A DNA stretch of 64,000 nt from Symsagittifera roscoffensis (taxonomy: Eukaryota; Xenacoelomorpha; Acoela; Convolutidae): NCBI RefSeq assembly GCF_963678635.1, contig NC_087062.1, positions 49,324,552-49,388,551 on the forward strand, read 5' to 3'. The position numbers and the translations under genes were made by a program. Below the pieces are notes generated by a model, which saw nothing but the letters and a program-made list of their open reading frames with translations, was not told where the DNA came from and did no database searches. Position 1 is the first letter of the stretch, and every line of letters begins with the position of its first letter. Below are positions 21,467 to 32,971 of this stretch, piece by piece.

Positions 21467-22124
21467 TTTGGTTGTTGTCTTGTGTTTTGTAATTGATTTT
21501 TTTTTGCATCCCTTAATTTTTTTTCAAGAGATAGGAACTATGAGATAAGACAAGAGGACATCGAAAATTTGTTCAAAAATTTGCACACGGATTAAAAATC
21601 AAACAAATCTGCAATTGGTTAACTTTTTTACAACGTTTTGATGTGCAGATGATAAAAAAATTACATTAATTTTATAATCTTGTAAAAAATTGCACATATT
21701 CGCACACAGGATTAAAAATCATTACAGTTTTTGCACACATATTAAAACTTTACAATAATTTTTGCACCATGCAAAAATTTCCATCTTAAAAAATTGCGCG
21801 CTCGTTAAAAAAAAAATCGCAAATAAAGAAAAATTTCATTAAAAATTTGAGCGTTTTAAAGAAAATGGTAACAGATTTCATGAAAAAACAAATCAAAATT
21901 TGCATCTTGGCAAAAAAAACTATGAGTTAATTTTTGCACACGTGTTAAAAATTACACATTTATTCGTTGAAAAAATTTTTACTTTGAAATAAAGTTTGTT
22001 TTGATAAGATTTTTATAAACAAATTTTCAATTATTATTAGACAAACTGACATGTTCTCTGAGTAAAAACCAAAACAGAACCAAAATCATCAATGAAACAA
22101 TCAACAATTTTTAACAAATCAGAT

Positions 22125-22316
22125 TCAAACTTTGACTTTTGAACTTTTCGAATCCTCTCCAAAAAAAGCTGATCCAAGACTCTGGGTAGACACAAGCCTC
22201 TGAGAAGAACTGAGCTGATGTATTTTGAACTTTTTTCGCAGCAGACGTTTTTTTGCAACTCTGGGTAAATTTTCCGGTAATCTAGATTTCAAGTTGTGTT
22301 CGACAGCATGATTCAA
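22125..22316 (-). pseudogene. Minus-strand basic frame in U3
   Basis: 63 codons; same family as the U1 frame. An overlapping frame (22258-22037) carries the plausible continuation RIRKVQKSKFESDLLKIV, so the two halves are separated by a one-base shift. Confidence 0.3.
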
Positions 22317-23190
22317 ATGATTAAAAATTTCACCTATTGATAATTAATATTGGAATAAAATCTGTATTTGCAAAAAATATAAACAGAGTCTACAATTTGG
22401 TAAGAGAAATGATATTTATCTAATCTTTGCAAAATTTGATTGAGCGATGATCCGATTATAACTGAATGGAACTTAAAATTTTCCACTGGGCAGAGTGATG
22501 AATGGTTAGATACACAGTTGTCTTGGGTGACAACGAGTTGAGACCAAATTTTCTACTCTCAAATCTACATCTAAATCAGAGAACTTGACTATCTACTCAG
22601 AAATCAGCAAAGTCGCTTGGATTACATACAAAAAATTCTTGCAAGCTACTCGTTCTAATTTTCTTTCTTTAGTTACTTATATCGGCAGTATTTCATATTT
22701 TTACAGTTTACAGCAAGCAACTTTTAGTCATTCATTTTTGCAATTGCTTTTGCGTAGAATTTTTTTGCTTATTTGGAAGATTTAAGTCCTTAAAAGGGTC
22801 TTTTGATTGGGTATGGTAACTAGAACAAAAATGAACAATTTTGTGATTGGAAACGACAATGTGTAAAAGTACCCAAAACGGAGCTTGGTTTCAGATTGGA
22901 CATGACTTTTATTTAAGAATGCCATAAAAGGAAGCTGAAAGAGGATTGGACACGACTACAATCCAAACAAGAAAAATCAATTCTGACTGGTTAAACCCAC
23001 ACATTCGAGTTGCAGGTACCCCTAACTCCTAACAAAAAATCCTTTTTTTTCAATTTAACTACCGTCAACTACCTCCTCTCTCAGCTCTAAATACTTCAAC
23101 TTCAACTTAACTATCGTCAGCTACTTCCCTCTCAACTGTAAGCCAATCGTTCTTTTTACTCTGTATTTTTTACTCAACTTATTGCTCAAA

Positions 23191-23430
23191 ATGATTTTCT
23201 CAGTCTCGGTGCAAAACAGCAGTCTTATGCACTCTGTAGAACTTTCGCTTGATCTAGGACAAACCCAAGAGCGAGAAACAGTCTCTGAAGTTTTTCTGGC
23301 AGAAATGCACGACCGAATCCAAGTCTGGCACATGGTGGAGATGATGCGAAGGGGTTTCAACGAGCATCATATGACACAAGTACCCATCACAGAGAACCAA
23401 CTTGGAACAATGCGAATGATGGAGGAATGA
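23191..23430 (+). pseudogene. Array ORF copy d (frame ends early)
   Basis: The family ATG and first 79 codons are open, then GAGGAATGA ends the frame because a segment present in the other copies (DVSEHVG region) is missing. Downstream C-terminal coding sequence reappears in the duplicated module at 23,701-23,921 but is disconnected. Confidence 0.55.
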
Positions 23431-24526
23431 TTGAACTACCCCGACACACCTGACTCTAGATATGTGGCTCAACCAGATTAACAACTTCACCTCTTGATAA
23501 AATAATAACGGAATAAAATCTGTATTTGCATAAAGTATAAGTAGAGTCAGCAATTTGGTAAGAGAAATGATATTTATCTAATCTTTGCAAAATTTGATCG
23601 AGCAATGATCCGATTAATACTAAGTGGAACTTGCAATTTTCCACTAGGCAGAGTGACGAATGGTTAGATACACAGTTGCCTTGGGTGACAATGAATTTTT
23701 GTGGCTCAACCAGTTTCAGTTTCCTTTTTCCTTGGGAAGAGGGATCTGTGGAGAACCCAATTACAATAGAAGAAGTTGGGGATTCTCTGAGCAAAGAACT
23801 CCAGTCAGCGAAGCACCAAGACAACTGCCGGCGATGCAGACAAGACCAGCCTTGCGCTCCATTGAGAACTTGCAAAACTTTCAGATCTCAGCTTCTCGAC
23901 AGGTTTTTGATTTGTAAATAAATTGGTTGTTGTCTTGTGTTTTGTAATTTAATTGTTTTGCATCCCTTTATTTTATTTTCAGGAGATAAGTCAAGAGGAC
24001 ATAGAAAAAATTGTTCAAAAAAATTGTACAAGGTTTAAAAATCAAACAAAACTGCAATTGGTAAACATTTTTACAACGTTTTGTTGTGCACATGATAAAA
24101 AATTTACTTTAATTTAATCATCTTGTAAGAAACTTCCTATATTCGCACACAAGATTAAAAAACCATTACAATTTTTGCATACAAGTTAAAACTTTACATT
24201 AATTTTTGCACCATGCAAAAATGTCCATCATAAACAATTGCGCACTTGTTAAAAAAATCAAAGAAAATATCGCAAATTAAGAAAAACTTCATTAAAAAAT
24301 TTTGCATTTTATAGAAAATTGAAATCAAATCAAAATTTGCATCTTGGGAAAAAAACTATGAGTTAACTTTTGCACACGTGCTAAAAATCACACAATTTTT
24401 CGTTTAAAAACATTTTACTTTGAAATGAAAATTGTTTTGATGAGATTTTTATTTAAAAATATTCAATTATTAATAGAAAAATTGGCACGCCCATTAATTA
24501 CAAAACCATAACCATCAATGAAACAA

Positions 24527-24742
24527 TCAACAATTTGTAAAAAAATCAGACTCATACTTTGACTTTTGAACTTTTCGAAACCTCTCCAAAAAACCTGATC
24601 CAAGAGTCTGGGTAGACACATGCTTCTGAGAAGAACTGAGCTGATGTCTTTTGAATTTTTTTCGCAGCAGACGTTTCTTTGCAACTTTGGGTAAATTTTC
24701 CGGTATTCTAGATTTCAGGTTGTGTTCGACAGCACAATTCAA
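24527..24742 (-). pseudogene. Minus-strand basic frame in U4
   Basis: 71 codons. Here the two halves that are out of frame in other units lie in one frame (LGSGFLERFRKVQKSKYES), so it may be closest to the original reading frame. Function unknown. Confidence 0.35.
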
Positions 24743-24999
24743 TTGATTAAAAACTCCACCTCTTGATAATTATTATTGGAATAAAAACTGTATTTGCATA
24801 AAATTTCAATAGAGTCAACACTTTGGTAAGAGAAATGATATTTATCTAATCTTTGCAAAAATTGATCGAGCGATGATCCGATTAATACAAATGGAACTTG
24901 CACTTTTCCACTGGACAGAGTGATGAATGGCTAGATACACAGTTGTCTTGGGTGACAATGAATTTTTCATAAAAATTTTCTGAGACTAAAACATTCTAC

Positions 25000-26106
25000 T
25001 CTCAAATCTACATCAAAATCAGAGAACTTGACTATCTACTCAGAAATCAGCAGGTTCGCTTGGACTATATACAAAAAATTCTTGATGAGAAAACTTACAG
25101 AGTTGCTACTCGTTCTATTTTTCTTTCTTTAGTTATTTATATTTGCAGTATTTCTTATTTTTACAGTTTACAGCAAGCTAATTTTGGTCATTCGTTTTTG
25201 CAATTGCTTCTGTGTATATTTTTCACTAGATAGGGTCTTAAAAGGGTCTTCTAATTGGATATGGCAACCAGAAAAAAAATGAACCTTTTGTGATTGGAAA
25301 CGACAATGTGGAAAAATACCCAAAATGGAGCTTGGTTTCCGATTGGACACGACTACAACCCAAATAAGGAAAATCTATTCTGACTCGTTAAACCCACACA
25401 TTCGAGTTGCAGGTACCCCTAACTCCTAACGAAAAATCTTTTTTTTTAAAATTTAACTACCGTCAACCACCTCCTTTCTCAGCTCTAAGTACTTTAACTT
25501 CAAACTAACTATCGTCAACTACTTCCCTCTCAACTGTAAACCAATCGTTCTTCTTACTCTGTATCTTTTACTCAACTTATTGCTCAAAATGATCTTCTCA
25601 GTCTCGGAACAAAACAGCATCATTATGTACTCTGTAGAATTTTCGCCTGATCTAGGACAAATCCAAGAGCGAGAAACAGTCTCTGGAGTTTTTCTGGCAC
25701 AAATGGACATCCGAATCCAAGTCTGGCACATGGTGGAGGTGATGCGAAGGAATTTCAATGAGCATCATATGACACAAGTACCCATCACAGAGAATCAACT
25801 TGGAACAATGCAAACGATGGAGGAAGTGTCTGAGCATGTAGGATTGAACTACCCCGACACACCTGACTCTAGATATGTGGCTCTTGATAATTAATATTGG
25901 AATAAAATCTGTATTTGCATAAAGTTTGAGTAGAGTCAACAATTTGGTAAAAGAAATGATATTTATCTAATCTTTGCAAAATTTGACCGAGCGATGATCC
26001 GATTATTACTAAGTGGAAAGTGTAATTTTCCACTGGTAAGAAAGATTAATGGTTAGATACACAGTTGTCCTGGGTGACAATGAATTTGTCATAAAAATTT
26101 TCTGAA
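25000..26106 (+). repeat. Array unit U5 (short class)
   Basis: Same short arrangement and same junction (GTGGCTC|TTGATAATTAA) as U2. It has CCAAATAAGG at 25360-25369 and lacks the CCATAAAAGG segment. Confidence 0.8.
25589..25894 (+). CDS. Array ORF copy e (short form, 101 aa)
   Basis: Intact frame from ATG, ending ...SRYVALDN exactly like copy b. It shares several residues with copy b against the long forms (MYSVEF, NFNEHHMTQ), so U2 and U5 form a subfamily. Function unknown. Confidence 0.35.
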   Translation: MIFSVSEQNSIIMYSVEFSPDLGQIQERETVSGVFLAQMDIRIQVWHMVEVMRRNFNEHHMTQVPITENQLGTMQTMEEVSEHVGLNYPDTPDSRYVALDN

Positions 26107-27740
26107 CTCACATCAAAATCAGAGAACTTGACTATCTACTCAGAAATCAGCAAATTCGCTTGGATTATATACAAAAATTTCTTGATCAGAAAACTTGCAG
26201 AGTTGCTACTCGTTCTATTTTTCTTTCTTTAGTTACTTATATCGGCATTATTTCCTTTTTTTACAGTTTACAGCTTACAACTTCTGTTAATTCATTTTTG
26301 CGATTGCTTTTGTGTATATTTTTTTACCTATTTGGAAGATTTCAGTTCTTAAAAGGGTCTTCTGATTAGATATGGCAACTAGAACAAAATTGAACACTTT
26401 TGTGATTGGAAACGACAATGTGTAAAAGTACCAAAAATGGAGCTTGGTTTGCGATAGGACACGACTTTCAAATAAGAATTCCATAAAAGGAAGCTGAAAT
26501 CTGATTGGACACGACTACAATCCAAATAAGGATAATCAATTCTGATTGGTTAAACGCACACATTCGGGTTGCAGGTACCCCTAACTCCTAACAAAAAATC
26601 CTTTTTTTTCAAATTAACTACCGTCAACTACCTCCTCTCTCAGCTCTAAATACTTCAACTTCAACTTAACTATCGTCAACTACTTCCCTCTCAACTGTAA
26701 GCCAATCGTTCTTTTTACTTTGTATCTTTTACTCAACTTATTCCTCAAAATGATCTTCTCAGTCTCGGTGCAAAACAGCAGTCCTATGCACTCTGTAGAA
26801 TTTTGGCCTGATCTAGGACAAATCCAAGAGCGAGAAACAGTCTCCGGAGTTTTTCTGGCACGAATGGACATCCGAATCCAAGTCTGGCACATGGTGGAGG
26901 TGATGCGAAGGGATTTCAACGAGCATCATATGAATCAAGTACCCATCAGAGAGAACCAACTTGGAACCATGCAAATGATGGAGGACGTGTCTGAGCATGT
27001 GGGGTTGAACTACCCCGACACACCTGACTCTAGATATGTGGCTCAACCAGTTTACTTTTTCATTTTTCCTTCGGAAGAGGGATCTGTGGAGAACCCAATT
27101 ACAATAGAAGAAGTTGGGGGTTCTCTGAGCAACGAAATCCAGTCATCGAACCACCAAGACTACCGCCGGCGATGCAGACAAGACCAGCTTTGCGTTCCAT
27201 TGAGAACTTGCAAAACTTTCAGAACTAAGCTTCTCGACAGGTCTTTGATCTGTAAATAATTTGGTTGTTGTCTTGTGTTTTGTATTTGTTTTTTTTTGCA
27301 TCCCTTAATTTTTTTTCAAGAGATAGGAACTATGAGATAAGACAAGAGGGCATAGAAAAATTGTTCAAAAATTTGCACACGGATTAAAAATCAAACAAAT
27401 CTGCAGTTGGTTAACTTTTTTTTCAACGTTTTGATGTGCAGATGATAAAAAAATCCATTAATTTTATAATCTTGTAAAAAAAATTGCACATATTCGCACA
27501 CAGGATTACAAATCATTACAGTTTTTGTACACATATTAAAACTTTACAATAATTTTTGCACCATGCAAAAATTTCCATCATAAATAATTGCGCACTTATT
27601 AAAAAAATTTAAAAAAAAATTGCAAATAAAGAAAAATTTCATTAAAAATTTGAGCGTTTTAAAGAAAATTGTAACAAAGCTCATGAAAAAACAAATCAAA
27701 ATTTGCATCTTGGCAAAAAAACTATGAGTTAATTTTTCTT
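26107..27740 (+). repeat. Array unit U6 (medium class)
   Basis: It contains both CC(A/T)6GG boxes (26481-26490, 26522-26531), a full ORF and the first half of module X. It then jumps from ATGAGTTAATTTTT directly to the next unit start, so it lacks the minus-strand frame and the TTGATAATTAA module. Confidence 0.8.
26750..27259 (+). CDS. Array ORF copy f, unknown protein of 169 aa
   Basis: Same length and organisation as copy c, with single-residue differences such as Pro at position 12 and Trp at position 19. The open frame could be extended a few codons upstream only through a non-ATG start, so the ATG in CTCAAAATG is chosen. The upstream region has inverted CCAAT motifs and both CC(A/T)6GG boxes. 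No domain is recognised. Confidence 0.45.
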   Translation: MIFSVSVQNSSPMHSVEFWPDLGQIQERETVSGVFLARMDIRIQVWHMVEVMRRDFNEHHMNQVPIRENQLGTMQMMEDVSEHVGLNYPDTPDSRYVAQPVYFFIFPSEEGSVENPITIEEVGGSLSNEIQSSNHQDYRRRCRQDQLCVPLRTCKTFRTKLLDRSLICK

Positions 27741-29380
27741 CTCTCAAATCACATCAAAATCAGAGAACTTGACTATCTACTCAGAAATCAGCAAATTCGC
27801 TTGGATTATATACAAAAATTTCTTGATGAGAAAACTTGCAGAGTTGCTACTCGTTCTATTTTTCTTTCTTTAGTTACTTATATCGGCATTATTTCCTTTT
27901 TTTACAGTTTACAGCTTACAACTTCTGGTAATTCATTTTTGCGATTGCTTTTGTGTGTATTTTTTTACCTATTTGGAAGGTTTCAGTTCTTAAAAGGGTC
28001 TTCTGATTAGATATGGCAACTAGAACAAAAATGAACACTTTTGTGATTGGAAACGACAATGTGTAAAAGTACCAAAAATGGAGCTTGGTTTGCGATAGGA
28101 CACGACTTTCATATAAGAATTCCATAAAAGGAAGCTGAAGTCTGATTGGACACGACTACAATCCAAATAAGGATAATCAATTCTGATTGGTTAAACGCAC
28201 ACATTCGAGTTGCAGGTACCCCTAACTCCTAAAAAAAATCCTTTTTTTTTCAAATTAACTACCGTCAACTACCTCCTCTCTCAGCTCTAAATACTTCAAC
28301 TTCAACTTAACTATCGTCAACTACTTCCCTCTCAACTGTAAGCCAATCGTTCTTTTTACTTTGTATCTTTTACTCAACTTATTCCTCAAAATGATCTTCT
28401 CAGTCTCGGTGCAAAACAGCAGTCCTAAGCACTCTGTAGAATTTTCGCCTGATCTAGGACAATTCCAAGAGCGAGAAACAGTCTATGGAGTTTTTCTGGC
28501 ACGAGTGGACATCCGAATCCAAGTCTGGCACATGGTGGAGGTGATGCGAAGGGATTTCAACGAGCATCATATGAATCAAGTACCCATCAGAGAGAACCAA
28601 CTTGGAACAATGCAAATGATGGAGGACGTGTCTGAGCATGTGGGGTTGAACTACCCCGACACACCTGACTCTAGATATGTCGCTCAACCAGTTTACTTTT
28701 TCATTTTTCCTTCGGAAGAGGGATCTGTGGAGAACCCAATTACAATAGAAGAAGTTGGGGGTTCTCTGAGCAACGAAATCCAGTCATCGAACCACCAAGA
28801 CTACCGCCGGCGATGCAGACAAGACCAGCTTTTCGTTCCATTGAGAACTTGCAAAACTTTCAGAACTAAGCTTCTCGACAGGTCTTTGATCTGTAAATAA
28901 TTTGGTTGTTGTCTTGTGTTTTGTATTTATTTTTTTTTGCATCCCTTAATTTTTTTTCAAGAGATAGGAACTATGAGATAAGACAAGAGGGCATAGAAAA
29001 ATTGTTCAAAAATTTGCACACGGATTAAAAATCAAATAAATCTGCAATTGGTTAACTTTTTTTCCAACGTTTTGATGTGCAGATGATAAAAAAATCCAAT
29101 AATTTTATAATCTTGTAAAAAAAATTGCACATATTCGCACACAGGATTACAAATCATTACAGTTTTTGTACACATATTAAAACTTTACAATAATTTTTGC
29201 ACCATGCAAAAATTTCCATCATAAATAATTGCGCACTTATTAAAAAAATTTTAAAAAAATTGCAAATAAAGAAAAATTTCATTAAAAATTTGAGCGTTTT
29301 AAAGAAAATTGTAACAAAGCTCATGAAAAAACAAATCAAAATTTGCATCTTGGCAAAAAAACTATGAGTTAATTTTTCTT
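27741..29380 (+). repeat. Array unit U7 (medium class, 1,640 bp)
   Basis: Near copy of U6 and U8 with the same truncated module X. CC(A/T)6GG boxes are at 28122-28131 and 28163-28172. Confidence 0.8.
28391..28900 (+). CDS. Array ORF copy g, unknown protein of 169 aa
   Basis: Intact frame. By hand count it differs from copy f at about six amino-acid-changing and two silent sites, which gives no sign of purifying selection since the latest duplication. Organisation and upstream region as in copy c. Confidence 0.42.
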   Translation: MIFSVSVQNSSPKHSVEFSPDLGQFQERETVYGVFLARVDIRIQVWHMVEVMRRDFNEHHMNQVPIRENQLGTMQMMEDVSEHVGLNYPDTPDSRYVAQPVYFFIFPSEEGSVENPITIEEVGGSLSNEIQSSNHQDYRRRCRQDQLFVPLRTCKTFRTKLLDRSLICK

Positions 29381-30030
29381 CTCTCAAATCACATCAAAAT
29401 CAGAGAACTTGACTATCTACTCAGAAATCAGCAAATTCGCTTGGATTATATACAAAAATTTCTTGATGAGAAAACTTGCAGAGTTGCTACTCGTTCTATT
29501 TTTCTTTCTTTAGTTACTTATATCGGCATTATTTCCTTTTTTTACAGTTTACAGCTTACAACTTCTGGTAATTCATTTTTGCGATTGCTTTTGTGTGTAT
29601 TTTTTTACCTATTTGGAAGGTTTCAGTTCTTAAAAGGGTCTTCTGATTAGATATGGCAACTAGAACAAAAATGAACACTTTTGTGATTGGAAACGACAAT
29701 GTGTAAAAGTACCAAAAATGGAGCTTGGTTTGCGATAGGACACGACTTTCATATAAGAATTCCATAAAAGGAAGCTGAAATCCGATTGGACACGACTACA
29801 ATCCAAATAAGGATAATCATTTCTGATTGGTTAAACGCACACATTCGAGTTGCAGGTACCCCTAACTCCTAAAAAGAAATCCTTTTTTTTCAAATTAACT
29901 ACCGTCAACTACCTCCTCTCTCAGCTCTAAATACTTCAACTTCAACTTAACTATCGTCAACTACTTCCCTCTCAACTGTAAGCCAATCGTTCTTTTTACT
30001 TTGTATCTTTTACTCAACTTATTCCTCAAA

Positions 30031-30540
30031 ATGATCTTCTCAGTCTCGGTGCAAAACAGCAGTCCTAAGCACTCTGTAGAATTTTCGCCTGATCTAGGAC
30101 AATTCCAAGAGCGAGAAACAGTCTATGGAGTTTTTCTGGCACGAATGGACATCCGAATCCAAGTCTGGCACATGGTGGAGGTGATGCGAAGGGATTTCAA
30201 CGAGCATCATATGAATCAAGTACACATCAGAGAGAACCAACTTGGAACAATGCAAATGATGGAGGACGTGTCTGAGCATGTGGGGTTGAACTACAACGAC
30301 ACACCTGACTCTAGATATGTGGCTCAACCAGTTTACTTTTTCATTTTTCCTTCGGAAGAGGGATCTGTGGAGAACCCAATTACAATAGAAGAAGTTGGGG
30401 GTTCTCTGAGCAACGAAATCCAGTCATCGAACCACCAAGACTACCGCCGGCGATGCAGACAAGACCAGCTTTGCGTTCCATTGAGAACTTGCAAAACTTT
30501 CAGAACTAAGCTTCTCGACAGGTCTTTGATCTGTAAATAA
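30031..30540 (+). CDS. Array ORF copy h, unknown protein of 169 aa
   Basis: Intact frame, very close to copy g. It differs by Asn for Pro in the otherwise constant NYPDTPD motif (NYNDTPD) and His for Pro in QVPI. Function unknown. Confidence 0.42.
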   Translation: MIFSVSVQNSSPKHSVEFSPDLGQFQERETVYGVFLARMDIRIQVWHMVEVMRRDFNEHHMNQVHIRENQLGTMQMMEDVSEHVGLNYNDTPDSRYVAQPVYFFIFPSEEGSVENPITIEEVGGSLSNEIQSSNHQDYRRRCRQDQLCVPLRTCKTFRTKLLDRSLICK

Positions 30541-31193
30541 TTTGGTTGTTGTCTTGTGTTTTGTATTTTTTTTTGCATCCTTTAATTTTTTTTCAAGAGA
30601 TAGGAACTATGAGATAAGACAAGAGGGCATAGAAAAATTGTTCAAAAATTTGCACACGGATTAAAAATCAAACAAATCTGCAATTGGTTAACTTTTTTTC
30701 CAACGTTTTGACGTGCAGATGATAAAAAAAATCCATTAATTTTATAATCTTGTAAAAAAAATTGCACATATTCGCACACAGGATTACAAATCATTACAGT
30801 TTTTGTACACATATTAAAACTTTACAATAATTTTTGCACCATGCAAAAATTTCCATCATAAATAATTGCGCACTTATTAAAAAAATCAAAAAAAAATTGC
30901 AAATAAAGAAAAATTTCATTAAAAATTTGAGCGTTTTAAAGAAAATTGTAACAAAGCTCATGAAAAAACAAATCAAAATTTGCATCTTGGCAAAAAAACT
31001 ATGAGTTAATTTTTGCACACGTGTTAAAAAATACACATTTATTCGTTGAAAAAATTTTTACTTTGAAATAAAGTTTGTTTTGATAAGATTTTTATAAACA
31101 AATACTCAATTATTATTAGAAAAATTGACATGCTCATTATTTACAGAACCAAAACCATCAATGAAACAATCAACAATTTTTAACAAATCGGAT

Positions 31194-31385
31194 TCAAACT
31201 TTGACTTTTGAACTTTTCGAATCCTCTCCAAAAGAAACTGATCCAAGACTCTGAGTAGACACAAGCCTCTGAGAAGAACTGAGCTGATGTATTTTGAACT
31301 CATTTTGCAGCAGACGTTTCTTTGCAACTATGGGTAAATTTTCCAGTAATCTAGATTTCAAGTTGTGTTCGACAGCATGATTCAA
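31194..31385 (-). pseudogene. Minus-strand basic frame in U8
   Basis: 63 codons, homologous to the U3 frame. The overlapping frame 31327-31106 holds the out-of-frame continuation. Confidence 0.3.
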
Positions 31386-31625
31386 ATGATTAAAAACTTC
31401 ACCTATTGATAATTAATATTGGAATAAAATCTGTATTTGCAAAAAATATAAACAGAGTCAACAATTTGGTAAGAGAAATGATATTTATCTAATCTTTGCA
31501 AAATTTGATTGAGCGTTGATCCGATTATAACTAAATGGAACTTAAAATTTTCCACTGGGCAGAGTGATGAATGGTTAGATACACAGTTGTCTTGGGTGAC
31601 AATGAGTTGAGACCAAATTTTCTAC

Positions 31626-32795
31626 TCTCAAATCTACATCAAAATCAGAGAACTTGACTATTTACTCAGAAATCAGCAAAGTCGCTTGGATTATATACAA
31701 AAAATTCTTGATGAGAAAACTTGCAGAGTTGCTACTCGTTCTAATTTTCTTTCTTTAGTTACTTATATCGGCAGTATTTCTTATTTTTACAGTTTACAGC
31801 AAGCAACTTTTGGTCATTCATTTTTGCAATTGCTTTTGTGTACAATTTTTTAGCTTATTTGGAAGATTTAAGTCCTTAAAAGGGTCTTCTGATTGGATAT
31901 GGTAACTAGAACAAAAATGAACACTTTTGTGATTGGAAACGACAATGTGTAAAAGTACCCAAAACGGACCTTGGTTTCAGATTGGACATGACTTTTATTT
32001 AAGAATTCCATAAAAGGAAGCTGAAACCTGATTGGCAACGACTACAATCCAAATAAGAAAAATCAATTCTGACTGGTTAAACCCACACAACTTCTAACAA
32101 AAAATCCTTTTTTTTTTTCAATTTAACTACCATCAACTACCTCCTCTCTCAGCTCTACATACTTCAACTTCAACTTAACTATCGTCAACTACTTCCCTCT
32201 CAACTGTAAGCCCCAATCGTTCTTTTTACTCTGTATATTTTACTCAACTTATTGCTCAAAATGATTTTCTCAGTCTCGGTGCAAAACAGCAGTCTTATGC
32301 ACTCTGTAGAACTTTCGCCTGATCTAGGACAAACCCAAGAGCGAGAAACAGTCTCTGAAGTTTTTCTGGCACGAATGCACGACCGAATTCAAGTCTGGCA
32401 CATGGTGGAGATGATGCGAAGGGATTTCAACGAGCATCATATGACACAAGTACCCATCACAGAGAACCAACTTGGAACAATGCGAATGATGGAGGACGTG
32501 TCTGAGCATGTGGGATTGAACTACCCCGACACACCTGACTCTAGATATGTGGCTCAACCAGATTAAAAACTTCACCTCTTGATAAAATAATAATGGAATA
32601 AAATCTGTATTTGCATAAAGTATAAGTAGAGTCAACAATTTGGTAAGAGAAATGATATTTATCTAATCTTTGCAAAATTTGATCGAGCGATGATCCGATT
32701 AATACTAAGTGGAACTTGCAACTTTCCACTGGGCAGAGTGATGAATGGTTAGATACACAGTTGTCTTGGGTGACAATGAATTTTTCATAAATTTT
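31626..32795 (+). repeat. Array unit U9 (short class, last of array 1)
   Basis: The ORF runs CAACCAG|ATTAAAAACTTCACC into the downstream module. This deletes module X at a junction different from that of U2 and U5. The array sequence ends near 32,795 in ATAAATTTTTTCTCAGA. Confidence 0.75.
32261..32566 (+). CDS. Array ORF copy i (short form, 101 aa, QPD end)
   Basis: Intact frame ending ...SRYVAQPD. It has subfamily residues MHDRIQ and MEMMRRD shared with copy d. It is the third C-terminal variant of this family in the window. Function unknown. Confidence 0.35.
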   Translation: MIFSVSVQNSSLMHSVELSPDLGQTQERETVSEVFLARMHDRIQVWHMVEMMRRDFNEHHMTQVPITENQLGTMRMMEDVSEHVGLNYPDTPDSRYVAQPD

Positions 32796-32971
32796 TTCTC
32801 AGACAGAGTTAAATAGAGATTTTGCATTGTAATCCGAATAAAAAGTGTGATAGGATTGACACATTGCAGATGCCATCACCAGTTATTTGTTGAAAGTGAT
32901 TTACATCGACATTGAATTGTTTATATGAAAGTACTAGCACCTACGCAATGCCCATGTTTGGTTCATCACCT

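Larger units (their letters stand above)
20308..22556 (+). repeat. Array unit U3 (long class, best preserved)
   Basis: A complete set of modules: CCATAAAAGG (20688-20697), CCAAATAAGG (20729-20738), full ORF copy c, module X with repeated GCACAC/TTAAAA motifs, the minus-strand frame and the TTGATAATTAATATTGG module. Confidence 0.8.
22557..24999 (+). repeat. Array unit U4 (long class, rearranged)
   Basis: The ORF end is joined to the TTGATAAAATAATAACGG module as in U9. A second GTGGCTCAACCAG then restarts module X at about 23,701, so this unit contains both the deleted and the full arrangement. Part of the coiled-coil-like stretch is also deleted near 22,640. Confidence 0.75.
29381..31625 (+). 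repeat. Array unit U8 (long class)
   Basis: The front half is nearly identical to U7 while the back half continues into full module X and the TTGATAATTAATATTGG module like U3, so it looks like a crossover product. CC(A/T)6GG boxes are at 29762-29771 and 29803-29812. Confidence 0.8.
16991..32795 (+). repeat. Tandem array 1 of gene-bearing units (nine units U1-U9)
   Basis: Nine head-to-tail units begin at about 16,991, 19,211, 20,308, 22,557, 25,000, 26,107, 27,741, 29,381 and 31,626, each opening with TCTCAAATC...CATCAAAA. Lengths fall into three classes: long about 2.2-2.4 kb, medium about 1.64 kb and short about 1.1-1.2 kb. The shared order is a coiled-coil-like open stretch, a promoter-like region with repeated GATTGG (inverted CCAAT) and CC(A/T)6GG boxes, a possible small intron, the ORF start AAAATGATCTTCTC, then either a long 3' module (X) or a direct jump to a TTGATAATTAATATTGG module. 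The array abuts the polymerase upstream region on the left and Polinton genes on the right. Confidence 0.85.
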
